64,000 nucleotides of DNA, from positions 558,001 through 622,000 of the forward strand of contig NZ_JAVSCK010000002.1 in assembly GCF_031932625.1 (NCBI RefSeq), given 5' to 3'. Below the pieces are notes generated by a model. That model was not told the origin of the DNA, did not search any database, and saw only the letters and a program-made list of their open reading frames with translations. The DNA comes from Hwangdonia seohaensis. GTDB lineage: Bacteria > Bacteroidota > Bacteroidia > Flavobacteriales > Flavobacteriaceae. Made by a program: the position numbers and the translations under genes. Positions 35,215 to 44,255 of this stretch are shown piece by piece. The first letter of the stretch is position 1; every line of letters starts with the position of its first letter.

Positions 35215-38046
35215 TTGAAGTTACGCTTGTTTTTCTGTTTAATGCTTGTCTTTATAAGCAGCTCTCTTTTTGGTCAAAATAAAATTGACCTAAAAGCAGA
35301 TTTTGATATTGAAAACAGAAAAATTACCATATCGCAAACCATTCAATATAAAAATACCTCGGCAGATGAACTTCAATCCATTTATTTAAACGATTGGAAC
35401 AATAGCTATTCCACCAAAAAAACACCACTTGCTATTCGTTTTGCCGAAGAATACAACAATCAATTTCATTTGGCAAAAAATGAAGATCGAGGTTACTCGG
35501 TTATCACTTCAATAAAACAAAATGGCGAACCTTTAAATTTTAGTCAGCTAAAAAACCAAATAGATGTTATTAAGGTCGACTTAAAAACACCTTTAAAACC
35601 CAATGAATCTTATACCATTCATTTGGAATATATCGTAAAAATCCCAAACGATAAGTTTACAAATTATGGGATATCAGAATTGGGCGATTTAAGCCTCAGG
35701 TATTGGTATATTACACCTGCTGTTTATAATGGCGCATGGCAATACTATAGCAATAAAAATTTAGATGATTTATTTATTCCAAAAGCCGATTTAAATTTAG
35801 AAATCAGTTACCCAAATGGCTACACCATCACTTCAGAATTAAATTTAAGTGAAGTTGTTCAAAATACTAAAAAACAAATAGTTACGCTAAGCGGAAATAA
35901 TAGAGTTGACAACCGGTTGTTTTTAAATAAAGTTTCAGATTTTGAAACAATTCAAACTCAGGGATTGTCATTGATAACAAATATAAAAAATGGTGAATTG
36001 GATGTTTTAGACAAGGTTTTAATAACAGAAAAAGTTACAAAATTCCTTTTGAATAATTTTGGTGATTATCCGCACGAAAAACTACTGTTAACCGATATTG
36101 ATTACAATAAAGATCCTATTTATGGTTTAAATTTTCTGCCAAGTTTTATTAAACTTTATCCAAATCATTTTCAATACGAATTAAAACTCTTAAAAGTTGC
36201 CATTCACAATTATTTGGAAAACACCTTGCTAATAAACCCACGAAAAGACCAATGGCTGTTTGATGGCATACAGATTTATTATTTAATGAATTATGTAGAA
36301 GCCCATTATCCAAACATGAAATTTCTGGGGTCATTAGCCGACTTTTGGGGCGTTAGGTCGTTTCATGCCGCAAACATGACTTTTAATGATAAATACATTT
36401 TTGCGTTTATGACGATGGCAAGAACAAACAGGGACCAGCCGTTAACCATGGCCAAAGACTCTTTGCTTAAATTCAACTCCAGCATAGCAAACAAATATAA
36501 AGCTGGTGCTGGTCTTAAATATCTTGACGATTTTATTAACGCCGATGTTTTAGAAACCACTATAAAATCGTTTTTAGAGCAAAACAAGCTAAAACAAACA
36601 TCGCCAAAAGCTTTTGAAGCTTATTTAAAAACACAAACAACGAAAAATATTGATTGGTTTTTTACTGACTACATACACACGCGTGCTAAAATTGATTTCA
36701 AAATTAAAAACGTTAATAGAACGGAGGATTCAATTACCTTGACCATAAAGAATAAGCGTAATAATAGCATGCCCATTTCTTTATATACTTTGAATAACGA
36801 CAGCATCATTTCAAAATCTTGGATAGAAAATGTTACCAAAAGCAAAACCCTTACCATACCGCGAAACGATGCCAACAAGTTGGTTTTAAATTACAATCAA
36901 GTGATTCCCGAACATAATTTAAGGGATAATTGGAAATCGTTAAAAGGATTTTTCTTCAACAATAAACCCTTCCAATTTAGGCTTTTTAAGGATATTGAAG
37001 ACCCCAATTACAACCAAGTCTTTTTTATGCCCTTGGCTGAGTTTAACAACATTTACGACGGATTTACTTTTGGTGTAAAGGCATACAATACCACATTGCT
37101 CAGAAAAAATTTCAATTACAGGATTCAACCGCGGTATGCTTTAAAATCAAAATCACTAACAGGTTCGGCGTCGGCATCGGTAACGCACTATTTGCAAAAC
37201 AGCAATCTATATTCCATAAATTACGGTATTCGTGGCGGCTACTCATCGTATGCCAACGATTTGTTTGTTAGAAAAATAATTCCGTCCGTTACCTTATTAT
37301 TCAGAAATGACGACGATTTTCGTTCAAACAAAAGGCAACGCCTAAAGTTTAGGTATTTGGCTATAAATCGCGATGAAGATGTCAATAATATCTTAAACAC
37401 CACCGAACCCAATTACAATATTTTTAATGCTAATTATTTAAACTCCAATGACAATCTTATAAATTTCAGCAAATGGTCTACCGATTTACAAATAGCCAAA
37501 ACATTTAGCAAAGTTTCGTTTAATTACGAATACCGAAAGTTATTTGAAAGCAACAGGCAGTTAAATTTACGTTTTTACACCGGTGCTTTTTTAAGCAACA
37601 AAACCGATATAACTTCTGATTATTTTAGTTTCGCACTTGACAGACCAACCGATTATTTATTTGATTACAATTACTTAGGACGTTCTGAAGCCAGCGGAAT
37701 TTTTAGCCAACAATACATTACGGCCGAAGGTGGTTTTAAATCCAAATTGGAAACACCTTTTGCAAACCAGTGGATTAGCACGGTAAATGCCAGTACAACA
37801 CTTTGGAAATATATTTTGGTTTACAGCGATATTGGCTTAGTTAAAAACAAATTTAATGATCCAAAATTCGTTTACGATTCCGGCATTAGAATTAATTTGG
37901 TCACCGATTACTTCGAAATTTATTTCCCCATATACTCCAACCTTGGTTGGGAAATAGGACAACCACACTACGATCAAAAAATAAGATTTAAGTTTACGGT
38001 AGACCCACAATCGCTTTTAGGGCTATTCAGAAGACGTTGGTATTAA
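35215..38046 (+). CDS. M1 (gluzincin)-like peptidase homologue fused to a C-terminal barrel-like region; zinc site lost
   Basis: The 943-residue secreted protein starts at TTG (an ATG 15 bases upstream hits a stop), giving a good signal peptide (MKLRLFFCLMLVFISSSLFG). The N-terminal half resembles the M1 aminopeptidase beta-saddle and helical domain (YIVKIPN, LRYWYITPAVYNG, FGDYPHEKLLLTDID). The expected HExxH is replaced by HNYLEN (331-336), and the Glu of the WxNEG motif is Asp (WLFDG, 347-351). The C-terminal 350 residues alternate amphipathic strands (YRIQPRYALKSKSLTGSASASV) and end SLLGLFRRRWY, like an outer-membrane barrel. It is therefore probably a non-catalytic surface protein. Confidence 0.78.
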   Translation: MKLRLFFCLMLVFISSSLFGQNKIDLKADFDIENRKITISQTIQYKNTSADELQSIYLNDWNNSYSTKKTPLAIRFAEEYNNQFHLAKNEDRGYSVITSIKQNGEPLNFSQLKNQIDVIKVDLKTPLKPNESYTIHLEYIVKIPNDKFTNYGISELGDLSLRYWYITPAVYNGAWQYYSNKNLDDLFIPKADLNLEISYPNGYTITSELNLSEVVQNTKKQIVTLSGNNRVDNRLFLNKVSDFETIQTQGLSLITNIKNGELDVLDKVLITEKVTKFLLNNFGDYPHEKLLLTDIDYNKDPIYGLNFLPSFIKLYPNHFQYELKLLKVAIHNYLENTLLINPRKDQWLFDGIQIYYLMNYVEAHYPNMKFLGSLADFWGVRSFHAANMTFNDKYIFAFMTMARTNRDQPLTMAKDSLLKFNSSIANKYKAGAGLKYLDDFINADVLETTIKSFLEQNKLKQTSPKAFEAYLKTQTTKNIDWFFTDYIHTRAKIDFKIKNVNRTEDSITLTIKNKRNNSMPISLYTLNNDSIISKSWIENVTKSKTLTIPRNDANKLVLNYNQVIPEHNLRDNWKSLKGFFFNNKPFQFRLFKDIEDPNYNQVFFMPLAEFNNIYDGFTFGVKAYNTTLLRKNFNYRIQPRYALKSKSLTGSASASVTHYLQNSNLYSINYGIRGGYSSYANDLFVRKIIPSVTLLFRNDDDFRSNKRQRLKFRYLAINRDEDVNNILNTTEPNYNIFNANYLNSNDNLINFSKWSTDLQIAKTFSKVSFNYEYRKLFESNRQLNLRFYTGAFLSNKTDITSDYFSFALDRPTDYLFDYNYLGRSEASGIFSQQYITAEGGFKSKLETPFANQWISTVNASTTLWKYILVYSDIGLVKNKFNDPKFVYDSGIRINLVTDYFEIYFPIYSNLGWEIGQPHYDQKIRFKFTVDPQSLLGLFRRRWY

Positions 38047-38165
38047 TTTGTTTAATTTTTTGAGTTATTTTTAGTAAATCGACTTTTTTTTTGAGTTATT
38101 AATAATTCAAAAAGAATATTATGCGAATATATAAGAATTACTCAATTTGATTATGCATTTAATAA

Positions 38166-38196
38166 TTGCAAAAACAACAAATTTTAGCTACTTTTG
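38166..38196 (+). promoter_or_regulatory. Promoter of the 2-oxoacid dehydrogenase E1 gene
   Basis: TTG at 38166-38168 and TACTTTTG at 38189-38196, separated by 20 bases, match the Bacteroidota TTG-N17-23-TAnnTTTG promoter. The ATG is 21 bases further on. Confidence 0.65.
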
Positions 38197-38216
38197 CAAA
38201 AGTAAAACCCTAACCA

Positions 38217-40628
38217 ATGCAAATAATCCCTGATTTGAAAAACAATATTTCTTTTGATGATTTTAAAACAGAGGTTTTAAATGATTATAGCATTGCCGTA
38301 AAAAGTCGAGAATGCAGTTTACTTGGTCGTCGCGAGGTATTAACCGGTAAAGCAAAATTCGGCATTTTTGGCGACGGGAAAGAAGTACCTCAATTGGCCA
38401 TGGCCAAATCTTTTTTAAAGGGCGATTGGAGGTCTGGATATTACAGAGATCAAACCTTTATGATGGCTATTGGAGAGCTTACCATCGAGCAATTTTTCGC
38501 AGGACTCTACGCCAACACCAATTTGGATTTAGAACCGATGTCTGCTGGTCGCCAAATGGGAGGCCACTTTACAACGCACAGTTTAGATGATAAGGGCAAT
38601 TGGAAAAATTTAACCAAACAATACAACTCCAGTGCAGACATCTCTCCTACTGCTGGCCAAATGCCACGATTGTTGGGTTTAGCGCAGGCTTCAAAAATAT
38701 TCAGACAAGTAAAAGGTATTGATACAACCCTTTTTTCCAATAACGGAAACGAGGTAGCTTGGGGAACGATAGGCAATGCGAGTACTAGCGAAGGCTTGTT
38801 TTTTGAAACCATTAATGCGGCGGGTGTTTTACAAGTTCCCATGGTTATTAGTATTTGGGACGATGAGTATGGCATTTCAGTACATGCCAGACATCAAACA
38901 ACAAAAGAAAACATTTCAGAAATTCTAAAAGGATTTCAACGCGATAACGAGCAAAAAGGTTACGAAATTTTACGCGTAAAAGGTTGGGATTATGCTAATT
39001 TAATTGAAACTTATCAAGAAGCTTCCACGATTGCCAGAGAAGAGCATGTTCCGGTACTTATTCACGTAACAGAGTTAACGCAACCGCAGGGACATTCTAC
39101 CTCGGGGTCGCACGAACGCTATAAATCTCCAGAGCGATTGGAATGGGAAAAAAACAACGATTGTAATTTAAAAATGCGCGAGTGGATTATTGAAAGCGGT
39201 ATCGCTACAAATGAAACGCTTACCGAAATTGAACGCGACATAAAAAAAGAAGTTAGAGAAGCAAAAAAGAATGCGTGGTTAACCTTTTTAAAACCCATTC
39301 AAAAAGAGCAAAAAGAATTAATTTCAATATTAAACAATGTTGCTGCTTCTAGTATAAATGGTGTGTTTATCAAACCTATTATTGCCAATTTATCTGCTCT
39401 AACAGAACCTGCTAGAAAAGATGTTTTATCCTTAGCCAGACAAGCTTTAAGGCACACTTTGGGTGAGAACAACGAAGCCAAACAACAGCTTGTATACTGG
39501 GTTAATTCTATGTTTGAGACCGTACAGCCTAAGTTTAGTTCGCATTTATATTCTGAATCTGAAAAATCTACGGTGTTTGTTAAGGAAGTAAAACCGACTT
39601 TTGATGCAGATACCATTCAAGTTGATGGCCGTATTATTATCCGTGATAATTTTGATGCCATTTTTGAAAACTATCCCGAAGCCTTAATTTTTGGAGAAGA
39701 TTCAGGTAATATTGGTGATGTAAATCAAGGATTAGAAGGCCTACAGGAAAAATACGGAGAGCTAAGGGTTGCCGATGTTGGCATTCGCGAAGCTACTATT
39801 ATTGGTCAAGGTATTGGTATGGCGCTACGCGGTTTAAAGCCGATTGCCGAAATTCAGTACTTAGATTATATACTTTACGCATTAAACGTAATTAGCGATG
39901 ATTTGGCTACTCTGCATTACAGAACCAAAGGAAAACAAAAAGCACCGTTAATTATAAGAACACGTGGACACCGGCTTGAAGGCATTTGGCATTCGGGTTC
40001 GCAAATGGGTGGCATCCTTAATTTGGTTCGTGGCCTTCATGTTTTGGTACCAAGAAATATGACTAAAGCAGCTGGTTTTTACAACACGCTTTTACAAGGT
40101 GACGACCCCGCTTTAGTGGTTGAATGCCTCAATGGGTATCGATTAAAAGAAAAAATGCCTAATAATTTAAGCGAAATAAAAACACCTATCGGTGTGGTTG
40201 AGACCCTAAAAACCGGAACAGACATTACTTTAGTGTCTTACGGCTCCACCCTTCGTATTGTAGAGCAAACGGCAAAAGAATTGCTATCGGTTGGCATTGA
40301 TGCCGAAGTGATTGATGTGCAATCGCTATTGCCTTTCGATTTAAATCACGACATCGTTAAAAGCATCGCTAAAACCAATCGCGTAATGGTTATAGACGAG
40401 GACGTTCCTGGTGGCGCTTCGGCTTATATTTTAAATGAAATATTAAACACTCAAAACGCCTATCAGTATTTAGATGGCCAACCAAAAACCTTAACGGCAA
40501 AAGCGCACAGACCCGCTTATGGGAACGACGGTGATTATTTCTCAAAACCATCAGCCGAAGATATTTTTGAAGCCGTTTACGAGGTAATGCACGAAGCCAA
40601 TCCGGAAAGTTATCCTAAACTCAGATAA
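38217..40628 (+). CDS. 2-oxoacid (branched-chain type) dehydrogenase E1, alpha and beta subunits fused
   Basis: The 803-residue thiamine-diphosphate enzyme catalyses oxidative decarboxylation of branched-chain 2-oxoacids to acyl-CoA precursors. The alpha part (about 1-340) has YRDQTFM, SADISPTAGQMPR, and the ThDP/Mg stretch GNASTSEG with DDEYGIS. The beta part (about 460-800) has FGEDSGNIGDVNQGL, GIREATIIGQGIGMA, EIQYLDYI, and the C-terminal transketolase domain VSYGSTLRIVEQ and DVQSLLPFD. The fusion of both chains is usual in Bacteroidota. E2 and E3 genes are not in the window. Branched-chain acyl-CoA feeds iso-fatty acid synthesis, matching the FabH at 51.5 kb. Confidence 0.93.
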   Translation: MQIIPDLKNNISFDDFKTEVLNDYSIAVKSRECSLLGRREVLTGKAKFGIFGDGKEVPQLAMAKSFLKGDWRSGYYRDQTFMMAIGELTIEQFFAGLYANTNLDLEPMSAGRQMGGHFTTHSLDDKGNWKNLTKQYNSSADISPTAGQMPRLLGLAQASKIFRQVKGIDTTLFSNNGNEVAWGTIGNASTSEGLFFETINAAGVLQVPMVISIWDDEYGISVHARHQTTKENISEILKGFQRDNEQKGYEILRVKGWDYANLIETYQEASTIAREEHVPVLIHVTELTQPQGHSTSGSHERYKSPERLEWEKNNDCNLKMREWIIESGIATNETLTEIERDIKKEVREAKKNAWLTFLKPIQKEQKELISILNNVAASSINGVFIKPIIANLSALTEPARKDVLSLARQALRHTLGENNEAKQQLVYWVNSMFETVQPKFSSHLYSESEKSTVFVKEVKPTFDADTIQVDGRIIIRDNFDAIFENYPEALIFGEDSGNIGDVNQGLEGLQEKYGELRVADVGIREATIIGQGIGMALRGLKPIAEIQYLDYILYALNVISDDLATLHYRTKGKQKAPLIIRTRGHRLEGIWHSGSQMGGILNLVRGLHVLVPRNMTKAAGFYNTLLQGDDPALVVECLNGYRLKEKMPNNLSEIKTPIGVVETLKTGTDITLVSYGSTLRIVEQTAKELLSVGIDAEVIDVQSLLPFDLNHDIVKSIAKTNRVMVIDEDVPGGASAYILNEILNTQNAYQYLDGQPKTLTAKAHRPAYGNDGDYFSKPSAEDIFEAVYEVMHEANPESYPKLR

Positions 40629-40650
40629 TTAAAACGCTTTATCATATTAA

Positions 40651-40685
40651 AAACCTTTCCTCATCAAAGTCGAAAGGTTTTTTTA
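40651..40685 (+). terminator. E1 gene intrinsic terminator
   Basis: AAACCTTTC (40651-40659) and GAAAGGTTT (40672-40680) pair around a 12-base loop, with a T-run after. It lies 22 bases after the E1 stop. Confidence 0.85.
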
Positions 40686-40708
40686 TATATTTATGCTAAA
40701 CCGCAAAC

Positions 40709-42313
40709 ATGCTCACTAAACACGATAAAGAACAACTCCGCGCTATTATTTTCAGGCATTTGGATGGTATTGCCACGGCAACCACAGCCTATGCGCTGCA
40801 CAAAAAAGGAGTGTTGCAATATTTGTTGGAACATAAAAATTCCAGTCTTAAAAATATAAGCAAAGAATTTAACGCCAATGCCGGTTATCTCAATGTGGCA
40901 TTGCGTATTTTATGTGCCCAAGGTTGGTTGAATCAACAAGTAGACAATTCTACCAACACGGTAAGTTTTGAAACAAATGCGCAAAGCGAAAAGGCTTTTA
41001 AACTTGTGCCTTTATATGAAGACGCCGTGAATCTGTTAAACTATTCGGTTAAATTTCCAACCGAACGTATCGGTCCGGACGCTTTTCATGTGTTAGAGAA
41101 AATATTCAGGAAATATGAAAACGATTTTGGACTTTCAAAGGTAGAAGACCTCACAATCGAATATCAAATATTAAAACATATCGAAGGCGTAATTGCGGCT
41201 CCAATTATAGTTTTGTTAGGCGTAAATGGCTTATTTCATAAATATTTTATGGAAGCCTCGTTTAGGGCACAAGAATACCATTCTAATCCAGAAAGCTTTA
41301 AAAAGATTCTTGACTTTTTAAGTCATTTAGGTTGGTTCTCAAAAAAGAAAGACACTTATCAATTCACAGACGAAGGTTTGTTTTTTGCAAAACGCGCGAG
41401 TGCTTACGGTGTTACGGTTTCGTATTTACCAACTTTTGTGGCATTGGACGAGCTTATTTTTGGTAATCCGTTGATTTTAAAAACCGAATCGGTAAACGAC
41501 ACCGAAAAGCATGTGGACAGGGAAATGAATGTTTGGGGAAGTGGTGGCGCGCACTCTACCTATTTTAAAATTATTGATGAAATCATTATCAAACTGTTCA
41601 ACAAACCAATCGACGAGCAACCCAAAGGCATTCTGGATATGGGTTGTGGCAATGGCGCTTTTATCCAGCATATTTTTGATGTGATTGAATACAAAACGCT
41701 GCGCGGGAAACTACTGGACGAGCATCCACTATTATTGGTTGGTGCCGATTTTAACCAAGCCGCCTTAAAGGTTACACGAGCCAATTTAATTAAAGCCGAT
41801 ATTTGGGCAAAAGTGATTTGGGGCGATATTGGGCGCCCCGATTTATTGGCCAAAGATTTAAAAGACGACTACAATATCGATTTAAAGGATTTATTGAATG
41901 TACGTACGTTTTTAGACCACAATCGTATTTGGGAACCTCCAAAAACAACAACCAATAGAATTAGCAATTCAACGGGTGCCTATGCTTTTCAAGGCAAGCA
42001 AATAAGCAATAATTTGGTTGAAGATTCACTCTTGGAGCATTTTATAAAATGGAAGCCTTATGTGGAGCGTTTTGGCCTATTAATTATAGAATTGCATACC
42101 ATAAACCCCAAACTTACTGCGGCCAACTTGGGTAAAACCGCAGCCACAGCTTACGATGCCACACATGGTTACAGCGACCAATATATTTTAGAAGTCAATG
42201 TATTCAACAAGGTTGCAGCCCAGGCTGGTTTACGTCCGGACCCAAATTATTTTACAACGTTTCCAAACAACGAATTGGCAACCGTAAGTATTAATTTATT
42301 AAAAGGAAATTAG
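40709..42313 (+). CDS. SAM-dependent methyltransferase with two winged-helix-like segments (AprA/MT2-like)
   Basis: The 534-residue protein has two N-terminal helical, winged-helix-like modules of about 90 residues (about 15-105 and 160-235), the second with SHLGWFSKKKDTYQFTDEG. A class I methyltransferase core follows. Its SAM motif is GILDMGCGNGAF (about 307-318), the acidic residue in VGADFNQAAL is motif II, and WGDIGRPD is motif III. Duplicated dimerisation modules before the catalytic domain recall the AprA methyltransferase of polyketide synthases, here free-standing. The substrate is unknown. It stands alone, after the E1 terminator and before a repeat element. Confidence 0.78.
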   Translation: MLTKHDKEQLRAIIFRHLDGIATATTAYALHKKGVLQYLLEHKNSSLKNISKEFNANAGYLNVALRILCAQGWLNQQVDNSTNTVSFETNAQSEKAFKLVPLYEDAVNLLNYSVKFPTERIGPDAFHVLEKIFRKYENDFGLSKVEDLTIEYQILKHIEGVIAAPIIVLLGVNGLFHKYFMEASFRAQEYHSNPESFKKILDFLSHLGWFSKKKDTYQFTDEGLFFAKRASAYGVTVSYLPTFVALDELIFGNPLILKTESVNDTEKHVDREMNVWGSGGAHSTYFKIIDEIIIKLFNKPIDEQPKGILDMGCGNGAFIQHIFDVIEYKTLRGKLLDEHPLLLVGADFNQAALKVTRANLIKADIWAKVIWGDIGRPDLLAKDLKDDYNIDLKDLLNVRTFLDHNRIWEPPKTTTNRISNSTGAYAFQGKQISNNLVEDSLLEHFIKWKPYVERFGLLIIELHTINPKLTAANLGKTAATAYDATHGYSDQYILEVNVFNKVAAQAGLRPDPNYFTTFPNNELATVSINLLKGN

Positions 42314-42321
42314 TTTTTTTG

Positions 42322-42406
42322 TCATTTCTGCGTGTTACATTGAGCTTGTCGAAATGCAGGCAGGAATCCATTATTAATCAATATGTTTAATTCCGCTTTT
42401 GCGGAA
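42322..42406. repeat. Dispersed bipartite repeat, copy with GAGCTTGTCGAA core and hairpin
   Basis: The element starts with GTCATT (42321-), has CATTGAGCTTGTCGAAATG at 42338-42356, and after an A/T spacer a perfect hairpin TTCCGC-TTTT-GCGGAA at 42391-42406. The same architecture occurs at 54779-54860. It fills the gap between the methyltransferase and the next gene, whose ATG is 17 bases later. Confidence 0.75.
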
Positions 42407-42422
42407 ATGAAAAATATTTTAA

Positions 42423-42893
42423 ATGAAAGCAGTTTCAGTAACAGTAATAAAAAAGGAATTACAGCACCGATCGACGGACGAACTCATGGAGCTTTGTTTG
42501 CGTTTATCACGTTTTAAAAAAGAAAACAAAGAACTGCTCACCTATTTGCTATTCGAATCGTCTGATGAAAACGGATATATTGAATCGGTTAAAAACTACG
42601 TTGATGAAGAGTTTGAATCCATTAACACCAAAAGCTATTTTTATATCAGAAAAAGTGTCCGGAAAATCCTGAAAAACATAAAAAAGTATGTCCGGTATTC
42701 ACAAAAAAAGGAAACCGAAGTGGAACTACTCCTCTACTTTTGCCAGAAATTAAAAGGCTTTTCACCAAATATAAAATACAGTGCACAATTGCAAAATACC
42801 TATAACCGACAAATCCTTTTAACAAAAAAAATAATTGCGACCCTGCATGAAGATTTGCAGTACGATTATAATTTGATGCTGGAAGGTTTATAG
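42423..42893 (+). CDS. Conserved helical protein of unknown function
   Basis: I do not recognise a named family. The 156-residue product has no signal peptide or membrane segment and appears all-helical. It has repeated Lys/Glu-rich amphipathic helices (TDELMELCLRLSRFKKENKELLTYLLF, SFYIRKSVRKILKNIKKYV-type segments, VELLLYFCQKLKGF). Basic surface helices in the middle (about 80-105) could bind nucleic acid or protein, but this is only inference. It starts directly downstream of a hairpin-bearing repeat, so its mRNA leader may contain that structure. Confidence 0.7.
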   Translation: MKAVSVTVIKKELQHRSTDELMELCLRLSRFKKENKELLTYLLFESSDENGYIESVKNYVDEEFESINTKSYFYIRKSVRKILKNIKKYVRYSQKKETEVELLLYFCQKLKGFSPNIKYSAQLQNTYNRQILLTKKIIATLHEDLQYDYNLMLEGL

Positions 42894-42983
42894 GTTGTTG
42901 AAAAATTTATTTACCATTACACATTTTTAGTTGATTTTGTAAAAATTATCGCGATTTATCTATTCGGGTTGTATTTGCTAAAT

Positions 42984-43907
42984 TCATTGCTTAAAAAACT
43001 CAAAATACGAGTCAACAGGAATACTATCCAAGTTTTCAATTACAATTTCCTCTCCCGAAACCAAAGTGAGAAATAGCGTAACAGTCCACCACCCTTTTGA
43101 TGAATATGATTGGATATCTTTTAAACTAACAACTCTATTTTTTGTTGGGAAAAATATGTTTTTATTCGACATCACAAATGAATTTGCTACCGTAGAAACA
43201 ATAAACTCATCACCTTCAAACTTGTGTACTTTAATAAAATCTTCAATTAGTTTCTCGTCCTTCTCCGTATATACTTTGTAAAACCCTTCAAAACTTGCTT
43301 TTTCCGCATACAACTGTCTGTTTTTATCCAACTTTTCAAGATCGCCCGAAAGCCATGTGTTGTAACTAAAGGCTACCATATTCTTTATTGGATTTTCAAA
43401 ATTAAGAGCAACTGGTTTGCCGATATTAGATGGATCGGGATCAAGTATGCCTCCATCCAAATCATTTATTTCGGCTTTATATTTTCTCGTTCTTTTTTCT
43501 AATTCCTGACCTATTTCAATCAAATTACGCCTGCCAATAAGCGTAGGTATTTCCATTTCAATATCTCTATCTTTCGATTGGATAAAAATTGCTGCATCGA
43601 ACCCTACAGCTGGTTGAAAAGTAATGTTGCTAATCTCATTAAAAAATAATTTATCAAAACCCATTGATATACTATCCGCATCAATACAAACATTTTGTTT
43701 AAGGCTTTTAATAAGTTTAATTAACTCCGTTGCACCGTAATATAATAAAGCCAAAGACGCTATTGGGCCAATTACAATTCCAGCTTTATAGTAAAAGGAT
43801 TTATCAATGAAAACCAAATAAGGAATAAACAAAGCCAAGAATAATATTGCTGCTGCTTTTATAGCTCTAATTACCAACCAAAATTTACCGACTTTATATT
43901 CTTTCAT
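42984..43907 (-). CDS. Membrane protein with two N-terminal helices and a PH-like cytosolic domain, unknown function
   Basis: The 307-residue product is not in a family I can name. Two adjacent hydrophobic segments (about 13-32 and 38-62: AIKAAAILFLALFIPYLVFI, GIVIGPIASLALLYYG) form a hairpin. After them comes a beta-rich part (VCIDADSISMGFDKLFFNEISNITFQ, AAIFIQSKDRDIEME), which resembles bacterial PH-like domains. A second beta-rich part at the end (EFIVSTVANSFVMSNKNIFFPTKNRV, WWTVTLFLTLVSGEEIVIENLDS) may be another copy of the fold. It is convergent with the helical gene and divergent from pheT across a 348-base gap. Confidence 0.72.
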   Translation of the reverse strand: MKEYKVGKFWLVIRAIKAAAILFLALFIPYLVFIDKSFYYKAGIVIGPIASLALLYYGATELIKLIKSLKQNVCIDADSISMGFDKLFFNEISNITFQPAVGFDAAIFIQSKDRDIEMEIPTLIGRRNLIEIGQELEKRTRKYKAEINDLDGGILDPDPSNIGKPVALNFENPIKNMVAFSYNTWLSGDLEKLDKNRQLYAEKASFEGFYKVYTEKDEKLIEDFIKVHKFEGDEFIVSTVANSFVMSNKNIFFPTKNRVVSLKDIQSYSSKGWWTVTLFLTLVSGEEIVIENLDSIPVDSYFEFFKQ

Positions 43908-44255
43908 AACTACCAGTATTTACATATTGCTAATTTGCTTAAAATAAGATTATTAAGTATTAAATTTAGGTATAATTAACTTATCACACAAATATTAAGT
44001 TGGTAATGAAAACAGCACTATTGCTTAGTAAAAATTTTAAACAGTTTCATTTCAATATATTGAAACAAAAAACAACAGAATGATTTAAAATTATTCAATA
44101 AGCAATTACTCAAAAAACAATCCAATTTATATTTTAAATCCATAAACTTGGTTAACAAAACCGTTTTTTCCCTATTTACCCTCACAAAACATAAAGCATA
44201 GTTTGAATGCTAACTGCAATATTTTATCTTTGCTCGCTTAATACAATGATGATTT
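43908..44255. other. 348-base divergent intergenic region before pheT
   Basis: No gene is visible. The right end carries the pheT promoter at 44203-44232. The rest is AT-rich, with runs such as TTTAAAATTATTCAATAAG and no clear hairpin. The minus-strand gene's promoter is not evident. Confidence 0.55.
44203..44232 (+). promoter_or_regulatory. pheT promoter
   Basis: TTG at 44203-44205 and TATCTTTG at 44225-44232 are separated by 19 bases, a full Bacteroidota housekeeping promoter (TTG-N17-23-TAnnTTTG). Transcription would start near 44239, giving a 17-base leader before the ATG at 44256. Confidence 0.75.
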
